Positions 6,261 through 13,310 of a stretch of 13,819 nucleotides of DNA are shown here, one piece after another. Source of the stretch: Clostridia bacterium (lineage in GTDB: Bacteria; Bacillota; Clostridia; Oscillospirales; Ruminococcaceae). The stretch covers positions 1 to 13,819 of the forward strand of contig QKDG01000055.1 of assembly GCA_003246805.1 (NCBI GenBank), in the 5' to 3' direction. The position numbers and the translations under genes were made by a program. The notes beneath the pieces were generated by a model. It had not been told where the DNA came from, made no database searches, and saw only the letters and a list, made by a program, of their open reading frames with translations. Every line of letters begins with the position of its first letter. Position 1 is the first letter of the stretch.

Positions 6261-8864
6261 ATGGAACAGTATTTCAATCTGCAAAAAGATGAAGCCCTTT
6301 TAAAGCTTAAATCTGAATCAAGCGGTATAACCCAGCAGGAGGCTGAAAGCAGACTTCACCAAAATGGCTTTAATGAGCTGAAAGAAGGCAAATCAAAAGG
6401 CGTTTTAATCGTGTTTCTTGAACAGTTCAAGGATTTTCTTGTTTTCATATTAATTGTTGCCGCAATAATTTCTCTTTTGGCACAAAATGCAGAAAGCACA
6501 ATTGTTATTTTTGCTGTAATTATTCTTAACGCAATATTGGGAACAGCTCAGCATTTTAAAGCACAAAAATCTCTTGACAGCTTAAAGGCAATGGCTACAC
6601 CCTCCGCAAAGGTATTGCGTGATGGCAAAAAGATTGAAATACCATCACGTGAGGTTGTTGTAGGGGATATTTTAATGCTAGAAGCCGGCGACCTTGTAAG
6701 TGCCGATGGCAGAATAATCGAGAATTATTCCTTGCAGGTTAGTGAAAGCGCCTTGACAGGTGAGTCAACAAGTGTTGAGAAAATTGAAAAGATAATAACA
6801 CAGGAGCAGGTTGCTTTGGGTGACCAGCTGAACATGGTTTTTTCAAGCTCACTTGTTACTTATGGACGTGCTAATGTTGTTGTAACTGCAACAGGAATGG
6901 ATAGCGAAATCGGAAAAATCGCAACCTTGATGAATCAGACAAGCGAAAAAGCTACTCCTCTTCAAAGGAGCCTTGATGATTTCAGCAAAAAGCTTTCAAT
7001 GCTTATTCTTGCAATATGTGCTGTTGTGTTCTTTTTATCATTAAGGAACGATACACCGCTTAATTCACTTATGTTTGCTGTTGCGCTGGCTGTTGCCGCA
7101 ATTCCGGAGGCTTTAAGTTCAATAGTAACAATTGCACTTGCTATCGGAACACAGAAAATGGCACATCAGAATGCAATCATAAAAAATCTGCGTGCTGTTG
7201 AGGGGCTTGGCTGTGTTTCAATTATATGTTCTGACAAAACAGGAACATTAACACAGAATAAAATGACGGTAATGCAGATGTTTACAGGCTCAAAGACAAT
7301 TGAAGCTAATGATGTTGACAAAAACGACTTTTTGCAGAGTGCGTTGCTGACATCAGCAATATTGTGCAACGACTCAACTGTTGCGGAGGATAAATCAATC
7401 GGTGACCCGACGGAAATTGCCCTCACTGATTTTTACTTAAAAATTCACAATGAATATGAAGGGTTCAGAAACAAGAATAACAGATTATCAGAAATTCCGT
7501 TTGATTCTGACAGAAAGCTGATGAGCACACTCCACGTTATTGATAAAAAGCATATTATTTTAACAAAGGGCGCAATTGATTCAGTAATGCCTAAGGTTAA
7601 AAGCATTCTTACAAATGATGGCATAAGGGATATTACTGCGGCAGAAATTGATGAAATTCACGACGTAAATGCAAAAATGTCAGTGCAGGGGCTACGTGTT
7701 CTTGCCTTTGTTCAGAAGCAAATCGCTGAGCATAAAGAGCTTACTGTTGAAGATGAGGATAACTTTACATTCATAGGGCTGATTTCAATGATTGACCCTC
7801 CCCGTGAGGAATCAAAGCAGGCTGTTGCTGACTGTAAGCGTGCCGGAATCAAACCGATAATGATTACAGGTGACCATAAGGTTACGGCAACAAGTATAGC
7901 AAGGCAGATTGGTATTTTCAACGATGGTGATATGGCTGTCAACGGGCTTGAAATTGATAGCATGAGCGATGAAGAGCTTTCACAAAAGCTTGAGAATATT
8001 TCTGTATACGCAAGGGTATCGCCTGAGCATAAAATCAGAATTGTTGATGCATGGCAGAAGAAGGGGCATATTTGCGCAATGACAGGCGACGGTGTTAATG
8101 ATGCACCCGCACTTAAAAAGGCAGATATCGGTATTGCAATGGGTATTACAGGAACCGCGGTATCGAAGGATGCAGCATCAATGATACTGACTGATGATAA
8201 TTTTGCAACGATAATAAAAGCCGTTGCAAACGGAAGAAATATTTACAGCAATATCAAGAACGCAATAAAATTCTTATTGTCTGGCAATATGAGCGGAATA
8301 TTTACAGTTGTTTATAATGCTGTTTTAGGGCTTTCAATGCCTTTCACTGCTGTTCATCTGCTGTTTATAAATCTTTTGACAGACAGCCTGCCGGCTATTG
8401 CCATCAGCACAGAAAAGGCTGACGGGCATCTTCTTGACGAAAAGCCAAGGGGCGCAAACGAATCGATATTATCAAAGGACTATCTCACACAGATTATTAC
8501 TCAGGGAATTCTGATAGCTATATTCACTATTTTTTCATTCTATAAAGGCTCACAGATAAGTGATGCCGCTGCATCGACAATGGCATTTGCAACACTTTGC
8601 CTTGCAAGGTTATTTCATGGGTTTAACTGCCGTTCAAATAAATCTATTTTTAGAATTGGTTTAACAACAAATGTGTATAGCCTGTTTGCTTTTTTTGGTG
8701 GAATTGCCTTGCTTGCCAGTGCTTTGTTAATACCGCCTTTACAGCATTTGTTTGAATGTGCTCCCCTTGGCTGGGACAATATAGGCTTTATTGCATTGAT
8801 GGCATTTGCACCAACATTATTAATTCAGATAAAAAGAGTAATATTCGAGTTTGTCAGAAAATAA
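6261..8864 (+). CDS. P2-type cation-transporting ATPase, probable Mn2+ (or Ca2+) exporter
   Basis: The 867-residue protein is a complete P-type ATPase of the Ca2+/PMR1/MgtA-like group in the cytoplasmic membrane, using ATP to expel divalent cations. It has an N-terminal cation-ATPase domain, TM1-2 (about 48-92), an actuator domain with TGES at 166-169, and TM3-4 with the ion-binding PEAL at 282-285. The phosphorylation motif has Asp325 in SDKTGTLT, followed by the nucleotide domain and the hinge GDGVNDAP at 609-616. The C-terminal helices carry NLLTDSLP (704-711) in TM6. TM5 has GNMSG at 675-679, without the acidic residue of SERCA site I, so a single transport site is likely. AAGGAG lies 7 bases before the ATG. 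The upstream Mn2+-type riboswitch is the best specificity clue. Substrate is inferred, not shown. Confidence 0.93.
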   Translation: MEQYFNLQKDEALLKLKSESSGITQQEAESRLHQNGFNELKEGKSKGVLIVFLEQFKDFLVFILIVAAIISLLAQNAESTIVIFAVIILNAILGTAQHFKAQKSLDSLKAMATPSAKVLRDGKKIEIPSREVVVGDILMLEAGDLVSADGRIIENYSLQVSESALTGESTSVEKIEKIITQEQVALGDQLNMVFSSSLVTYGRANVVVTATGMDSEIGKIATLMNQTSEKATPLQRSLDDFSKKLSMLILAICAVVFFLSLRNDTPLNSLMFAVALAVAAIPEALSSIVTIALAIGTQKMAHQNAIIKNLRAVEGLGCVSIICSDKTGTLTQNKMTVMQMFTGSKTIEANDVDKNDFLQSALLTSAILCNDSTVAEDKSIGDPTEIALTDFYLKIHNEYEGFRNKNNRLSEIPFDSDRKLMSTLHVIDKKHIILTKGAIDSVMPKVKSILTNDGIRDITAAEIDEIHDVNAKMSVQGLRVLAFVQKQIAEHKELTVEDEDNFTFIGLISMIDPPREESKQAVADCKRAGIKPIMITGDHKVTATSIARQIGIFNDGDMAVNGLEIDSMSDEELSQKLENISVYARVSPEHKIRIVDAWQKKGHICAMTGDGVNDAPALKKADIGIAMGITGTAVSKDAASMILTDDNFATIIKAVANGRNIYSNIKNAIKFLLSGNMSGIFTVVYNAVLGLSMPFTAVHLLFINLLTDSLPAIAISTEKADGHLLDEKPRGANESILSKDYLTQIITQGILIAIFTIFSFYKGSQISDAAASTMAFATLCLARLFHGFNCRSNKSIFRIGLTTNVYSLFAFFGGIALLASALLIPPLQHLFECAPLGWDNIGFIALMAFAPTLLIQIKRVIFEFVRK

Positions 8865-8895
8865 ATATATATAAAACGACAAGTTCGAGGTGACT

Positions 8896-9729
8896 ATGCT
8901 AATATCATCAATCACTACCTTTTTAAAAGCGCTTGTTATCGGTGCGTCAATGCTTATACCCGGGTTAAGCGGAGGAACAATGGCAATAGTTTTGGGTATA
9001 TACGACAGGTTGATACATTCTGTGGGTACAATAACAAAAAAAGAGTATTTCAAGAAGAATATAACCTTCCTTATCCTGTTTCTTTCAGGCGCCTGCACGG
9101 GGATATATCTGTTTTCTGGCGTAGTGCTTTCACTTGTTGAAGAATACGAGGCTTTTTGTTCACTGTTTTTTGTGGGAATAATACTTGGCAGTATTCCTGC
9201 ACTGCTAAAAAAAGCTGATATTAAAAACGTTGAGATAAAGGACAGTATTCCTGCTATATCAGGTTTTTCAATCTGCCTTTTATTGTCGATAGTTCCATCA
9301 GGCATATTCAGTTTGAGCAACGGGCTTGGGATTTTAAATATGATTATTTTTTGCATTGCGGGTATCCTTATTGCAGTAGGGCTTGTTCTGCCAGGAATAA
9401 GCGTTTCTCAAATGTTGTTGTTGCTTGGCGTGTTGGAGATAGTCTTATCAGCAATACGCGAGAAAAATTTTGCACTTATCATCCCTTTGGTTCTGTGCGT
9501 GGGGATAGGAATATTGCTTACAACAAATATACTTGAAAAATGCCTTAACAACCATACAAGAACAACATATCTTTTAATATGCGGATTTGTCATAGGCTCG
9601 GCTTTTGATGCATTCCCTGATAATATAAAAGGCGAAAACATATTGCTATCAACTTTTGCATTTTTTGCCGGGCTCTCATTAATGTCTTTGTTTTCATGGA
9701 TTTCAGTAAAAATAAAGACTGATAAATAA
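8896..9729 (+). CDS. popT: DUF368/PopT-family undecaprenyl-phosphate translocase
   Basis: This 277-residue integral membrane protein has about eight hydrophobic segments. It carries the DUF368 signature IPGLSGGTMAIVLGIYDRLI near residues 21-40. A related LPGISVSQMLLLLGVLEIV at about 165-183 suggests two pseudo-symmetric halves with re-entrant Pro-Gly loops. DUF368 proteins (PopT) have been reported to return the lipid carrier undecaprenyl phosphate across the membrane for peptidoglycan and other envelope polymer synthesis. The ATG at 8896 has CGAGGTGA just upstream; a GTG at 8890 in frame overlaps that site and is less likely. The gene begins 31 bases after the ATPase stop, with no terminator visible, so it should be co-transcribed under the same riboswitch. 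Family assignment is firm; the symbol follows the published family name. Confidence 0.88.
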   Translation: MLISSITTFLKALVIGASMLIPGLSGGTMAIVLGIYDRLIHSVGTITKKEYFKKNITFLILFLSGACTGIYLFSGVVLSLVEEYEAFCSLFFVGIILGSIPALLKKADIKNVEIKDSIPAISGFSICLLLSIVPSGIFSLSNGLGILNMIIFCIAGILIAVGLVLPGISVSQMLLLLGVLEIVLSAIREKNFALIIPLVLCVGIGILLTTNILEKCLNNHTRTTYLLICGFVIGSAFDAFPDNIKGENILLSTFAFFAGLSLMSLFSWISVKIKTDK

Positions 9730-9903
9730 TTAAAAAACAGTCATCAGATTATTCTAACCGTATTTGATTAAAAATCAGACAATTAAGCAGCAACCTTTGA
9801 TATATAACCCTAAACAAAAACTTTTCAGATTTTTTTATATAAGAATAAATTAATTATAAAAATAATATGATATTAAGAAAAGCTGAAAATGTGGGGTGTA
9901 ATT

Positions 9904-11748
9904 ATGTGTGGAATAGCAGGTTTTTGCAATTTTAATATGGACTATGAAAAAAACCGTGACAAATGGCTTGATACTCTTATCAATATGAGAATGTCAATAA
10001 GAAAAAGGGGAGAGGATAACGTAGGTGAATATCTGAAGAAGCAGGTGGGTTTGAGCCATACAAGATTGTCAATACGCGATTTGGGAAACGGCGCACAGCC
10101 AATCGTCAGAAATGTGAACAATAATGAATATGTTATCGTCTATAATGGGGAAATTTACAATACTGATGAACTAATGCACGAGCTTAAAGACTATTACGAT
10201 TTTTACACAACAACTGACACTGAAGTAATTTTGTATGCATACGTTCACTATGGTATAGATTTTGTAAGCAAGCTTAACGGAATTTTTGCATTTGCTATAT
10301 GGGATAAAAATATTAATAAGCTTATTTTGTATCGTGACAGAGTTGGTGTAAAGCCTTTATTCTTTACAATTAAAAATGATACTCTTGTGTTTGGGTCAGA
10401 AATTAAAGCTCTCTTTTGTCACCCTGAAATCAAGCCGGAAATTGATATTAACAGCCTGCGGGAGGTTTTTGGCATAGGCCCTGCAAGAACTCAGGGAAAT
10501 GGTATTTTTAAAGGGATAAACGAGGTTAAGCCAGGGCAATATTGCATATTCTCAAAAGATGGCTTAACAGAAAAAACCTATTGGGAGCTTGAAAGCTTTG
10601 AGCATAAGGACAGCTATCAGCAGACAGTTGAAAAAGTTGCCTTTTTAGTTAAGGATTCAATAACACGCCAGATGGTTTCAGATGTTGAGGTTTGCAGCTT
10701 TTTATCAGGTGGTATTGATTCAAGCATAGTGACATCGGTCGCTTCAAGCTATCTTAAAGGAAAAGGCTCGCAGCTTAATACTTTTTCATTTGATTTCAAG
10801 CAGAACGACATATATTTTCAGTCAAATGCATTTCAGCCCGAAAGAGATAAGCCTTATGTTGATATTATGGTAAAATCATTTGATGTAAACCATACAGTGC
10901 TTGAATGTGATGAGGCTGATTTGGTGAATCTGCTTGAAACAGCAGTAAATGCAAAGGATTTACCATCAATGACGGATATTGATGCATCATTGCTTTACTT
11001 TTGTTCGCTGGTAAAGCATCGCAATAAGGTTGCATTGACGGGGGAATGTGCTGATGAGATTTTTGGCGGTTACCCATGGTTTTATAGGGAAGAGCTTTTA
11101 AATCACAACGGCTTCCCCTGGTCAAGAGATATACAAACAAGAACAATGCTTTTAAATGACGACTTTAAAAAACAACTCAAGCTTGATGAATATGTTATGG
11201 ATATATATAATCAATCAAAAAATCATGTGCCCCATTTAGCGGGAGAAAATGAAATTGAAAGAAAGCGCAGAGAGATTTCTTATCTTAATATAAAGTGGTT
11301 TATGCAAACACTGCTTGACAGAATGGACAGAGCAAGTATGTATTCCGGGCTTGAAGCAAGGGTGCCCTTTGCCGACCATAGGATTATTGAATATCTATGG
11401 AATGTGCCATGGGAGTATAAATATAAAAACGGTGTTGAAAAGCATCTTCTTCGTGAAGCCTGCAAGGAGTTATTGCCGGACGAAATACTAAACCGCAAAA
11501 AATCCCCTTATCCCAAAACATACAACCCAAATTTTGATAAGCTTTTAAAAGAAAAATTCAAAGGGATAATCAGCAACAAAAAATCCCCTGTAAATGCACT
11601 TCTTGACATTGACAGGGTTAATGAGTTTTTATTGTTGCCTGCACAGCGCGTTAAGCCATGGTTTGGGCAGTTAATGGCAGCACCACAGCTAATGGCATAT
11701 ATAATACAGATAAACTACTGGATAGAGAAATTCGGGCTGAATGTATAA
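9904..11748 (+). CDS. asnB: Asparagine synthetase, glutamine-hydrolysing (AsnB)
   Basis: AsnB makes asparagine from aspartate, ATP and glutamine-derived ammonia. The 614-residue protein starts MCGIAGF, and Cys2 becomes the N-terminal nucleophile after Met removal, so the ATG at 9904 is the true start rather than the in-frame ATG at 9889. The class-II glutaminase domain shows Arg54 in LSHTRLSI, YNGEIYN (80-86) and TTDTEVIL (103-110). DRVGVKPLFF completes it. The synthetase domain has the PP-loop SGGIDSS (268-274), the TGECADEIFGGYPWF segment and a C-terminal LEARVPFADHRIIEYLW. A GGGGTG site precedes the ATG. The upstream 174-base AT-rich spacer holds no promoter I would defend and no visible terminator for the DUF368 gene. 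Homologous enzymes also amidate cell-wall precursors, but this sequence looks like ordinary AsnB. Confidence 0.96.
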   Translation: MCGIAGFCNFNMDYEKNRDKWLDTLINMRMSIRKRGEDNVGEYLKKQVGLSHTRLSIRDLGNGAQPIVRNVNNNEYVIVYNGEIYNTDELMHELKDYYDFYTTTDTEVILYAYVHYGIDFVSKLNGIFAFAIWDKNINKLILYRDRVGVKPLFFTIKNDTLVFGSEIKALFCHPEIKPEIDINSLREVFGIGPARTQGNGIFKGINEVKPGQYCIFSKDGLTEKTYWELESFEHKDSYQQTVEKVAFLVKDSITRQMVSDVEVCSFLSGGIDSSIVTSVASSYLKGKGSQLNTFSFDFKQNDIYFQSNAFQPERDKPYVDIMVKSFDVNHTVLECDEADLVNLLETAVNAKDLPSMTDIDASLLYFCSLVKHRNKVALTGECADEIFGGYPWFYREELLNHNGFPWSRDIQTRTMLLNDDFKKQLKLDEYVMDIYNQSKNHVPHLAGENEIERKRREISYLNIKWFMQTLLDRMDRASMYSGLEARVPFADHRIIEYLWNVPWEYKYKNGVEKHLLREACKELLPDEILNRKKSPYPKTYNPNFDKLLKEKFKGIISNKKSPVNALLDIDRVNEFLLLPAQRVKPWFGQLMAAPQLMAYIIQINYWIEKFGLNV

Positions 11749-11830
11749 AAAAGTGGATATATCCTGTGGTATAGATTTATCAATATCAATTATATCATCA
11801 GAAGTTGATAAGCGCCTTGCAATATTATAA
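11741..11830 (+). other. 29-codon open frame overlapping the asnB stop
   Basis: The ATG at 11741 overlaps the asnB stop (ATGTATAA) and opens a frame beginning MYKKVDISCGID and ending SSEVDKRLAIL before TAA at 11828. It has no good Shine-Dalgarno site and no recognised family. It may be a chance frame, the relic of a gene end, or a coupled micropeptide. The rubrerythrin promoter's -35 overlaps its 3' end. I give it little weight. Confidence 0.15.
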
Positions 11831-11845
11831 ATTTAAGTGTATAAT
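11817..11845 (+). promoter_or_regulatory. Sigma-A promoter for rubrerythrin
   Basis: TTGCAA (11817-11822) and TATAAT (11840-11845) are separated by exactly 17 bases, preceded on the -10 side by TG. Initiation near 11852 gives an AT-rich leader of about 107 bases before the rubrerythrin ATG. The leader contains weak AT-only inverted repeats but no riboswitch I recognise. Confidence 0.6.
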
Positions 11846-11958
11846 TTTAGTAAGCTTTACAAAATACATTTCAATATTTTTCTTTAAATGAAAATAGCTT
11901 TTCAGGGAATAATTATTAAAAAGAGTAATGGATTATTAAAAAAACAGGAGGGTCAATT

Positions 11959-12546
11959 ATGGATTTTAAAACAAGTCAGACAAAGGATAATTTGATGAGA
12001 GCTTTTGCGGGAGAAAGCCAGGCAAAGAACAGATATGAATTTGCAGCATCTGTTGCAAAAAAACAAAAGTTGCATATTGTTGAGCTTGCTTTCAAATATA
12101 CTTCCGAGCAGGAGAAGGAACATGCTAAAATCTTTTACAATCACCTGAAAGTTCTGAATGATAGCAATATTACAGTAGACGGAAGTTATCCTGTGAATAA
12201 CTACGACGATGTTTTAAAGCTTTTAAGAGCTGCTCAGCACAATGAGTATCAGGAATACGAGCATGATTATGCACAGATGGCAAAAATAGCAACAGAAGAA
12301 GGCTTCCCTGCTATTGCTAATTCTTTCAGTTCAATTGCTGCAATAGAAAAAACTCATGGTGACAGATTTGGAATGCTTGCAGATATGCTGGAAAACGGCA
12401 AATTGTTTGAGGATGAGAATGAAGTCGCATGGATTTGCTTAAATTGCGGACACATTCATTTTGGGAAAAAAGCACCAGAGTCTTGCCCTGTCTGTGAGCA
12501 CCCACAAGGCTACTTTTTAAGAAACAACCTTGCATTATTTAGCTAG
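11959..12546 (+). CDS. rbr: Rubrerythrin
   Basis: Rubrerythrin is a non-haem diiron peroxidase that reduces hydrogen peroxide to water with electrons from rubredoxin or NAD(P)H-linked partners, a main oxidative-stress defence in anaerobes. The 195-residue protein has an N-terminal four-helix ferritin-like domain. Its likely iron ligands are Glu19 (AGES), Glu52 and His55 (EKEH), Glu96 and Glu99 (NEYQEYE), and Glu130 and His133 (EKTH). A C-terminal rubredoxin-like knuckle follows, with Cys160-x-x-Cys163 and Cys176-x-x-Cys179. Domain order and length match the classical family. CAGGAGGGT lies 6-7 bases before the ATG, a strong site. The gene has its own promoter and appears monocistronic, ending ahead of an inverted-repeat element and a terminator. 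Confidence 0.97.
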   Translation: MDFKTSQTKDNLMRAFAGESQAKNRYEFAASVAKKQKLHIVELAFKYTSEQEKEHAKIFYNHLKVLNDSNITVDGSYPVNNYDDVLKLLRAAQHNEYQEYEHDYAQMAKIATEEGFPAIANSFSSIAAIEKTHGDRFGMLADMLENGKLFEDENEVAWICLNCGHIHFGKKAPESCPVCEHPQGYFLRNNLALFS

Positions 12547-12556
12547 TTTGTTTTAT

Positions 12557-12669
12557 AAGTACAGTTGTTATTTTTATAAACGTGATTAAGTATAATAACA
12601 ATTGTTGCTTTAGGAATAGGTTCTGGGGGGATACAACAAAGCCCCTATGATTATAAAAATGCTGTACTT
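12557..12669. other. Bulged inverted-repeat element of about 113 bases, candidate structured RNA
   Basis: AAGTACAG (12557-12564) pairs with CTGTACTT (12662-12669), and ATTTTTATAA (12570-12579) pairs with TTATAAAAAT (12651-12660). Only TTGTT on the left and a single G on the right are unpaired between them, so 18 pairs close a 71-base interior. Inside are a self-complementary AACAATTGTT, and a G-rich run at about 12624-12630 facing GCCCCTAT at 12641-12648. No open frame of note is present. The element lies after rubrerythrin and before a shared terminator, so it could be a 3' UTR structure, an sRNA or a miniature mobile element. I see no convincing target-site duplication and recognise no known RNA family. 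Confidence 0.5.
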
Positions 12670-12697
12670 TTAGAAATTAATAAAGTGATTATTAAAA

Positions 12698-12734
12698 AAA
12701 TGAGATGGTCTGCTACCAGACCGTCTCATTTATT
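12698..12734. terminator. Bidirectional intrinsic terminator between rbr and the chromate-transporter genes
   Basis: TGAGATGGTCTG (12701-12712) pairs with CAGACCGTCTCA (12717-12728) around the loop CTAC, 12 bp with one T-G pair. On the plus strand it is followed by TTTATTATAT. On the minus strand it is followed by seven T. It can therefore end transcripts from both sides, and the minus-strand signal for the transporter operon looks stronger. Confidence 0.85.
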
Positions 12735-12746
12735 ATATAAAGAATT

Positions 12747-13310
12747 CTAAAAAATCAGATACATAATTCCGCCAATAACACCTGAACTAAGCATAACTAA
12801 CATGGGGTTTTTCTTATATTTTCGAATAATAAATAAAGAAGCAGAAAATAAAAAGACGGAAATAAAATTAACAGCATTGATATCGGTTGAAAATCCCTTT
12901 TCTCCCCAAAAAGCAAGGATAATTATAGACAAACCGGCAGAAGCAATTAGCGCCACAACAGCAGGGCGAAGACCAGATAAAATCCCCTGCATAATTTTTA
13001 AGTTTTTAAATTTGAAATATATAAAAGCAAGAAGAGAAACAATAATGCATGAAGGCAAAATGCAGCCGATAGTTGCAACAATAGCACCAGGAATTCCTGC
13101 AAGCCTTATCCCAACAAAGGTTGCAAGGTTAATGGCAATAGGCCCTGGCGTCATCTGTGAAATTGTAAGCATATCTGTAAATTCAGTAATTGACATCCAG
13201 TGGTTATTTTCAATAACCTGTTCCTGAATTAACGGAAGGGCGGCATATCCCCCACCAAAGCTGAATAATCCAACCTGAAAAAAGCTTAAAAAAAGTTCAA
13301 GAATAATCAT
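12747..13310 (-). CDS. Chromate transporter family protein, half-size (second of a pair)
   Basis: This 187-residue membrane protein matches a single CHR domain. It has an N-terminal helix running into SFGGGYAALPLI (residues 17-28), then the family signature SQMTPGPIAIN (51-61) and TFVGIRLAG. Several further hydrophobic helices follow. Short-chain CHR proteins work in pairs encoded side by side and some export chromate, but in many anaerobes the real substrate is unknown. Its ATG overlaps the stop of the upstream partner by four bases (ATGA), indicating translational coupling. GGGGGACAACG precedes the start inside the partner gene. The operon ends at the hairpin centred near 12714. Confidence 0.9.
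   Translation of the reverse strand: MIILELFLSFFQVGLFSFGGGYAALPLIQEQVIENNHWMSITEFTDMLTISQMTPGPIAINLATFVGIRLAGIPGAIVATIGCILPSCIIVSLLAFIYFKFKNLKIMQGILSGLRPAVVALIASAGLSIIILAFWGEKGFSTDINAVNFISVFLFSASLFIIRKYKKNPMLVMLSSGVIGGIMYLIF

Noticed and set aside
8820..9356. A 178-codon open frame antisense to the DUF368 gene
   Set aside because: It mirrors the hydrophobic coding strand and has no recognisable motif; the plus-strand gene has signature, ribosome site and context.
9889..9903. Upstream ATG extension of asnB
   Set aside because: It would bury the catalytic Cys, which must be residue 2 and become N-terminal after Met removal.
11895..11930. AATAATTATT upstream of rubrerythrin as a PerR box
   Set aside because: The spacing and outer bases do not fit the 7-1-7 PerR consensus; such AT palindromes are common by chance in this DNA.
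12610..12660. Resemblance of ATAGGTTCTG...CCCCTATGATTATAAAAA to a preQ1-I riboswitch
   Set aside because: The loop is far too long and the downstream pseudoknot partner is not in place; there is also no downstream gene on that strand.
12557..12669. Inverted-repeat element as a definite MITE
   Set aside because: No clear target-site duplication at the ends and only one copy in the window.
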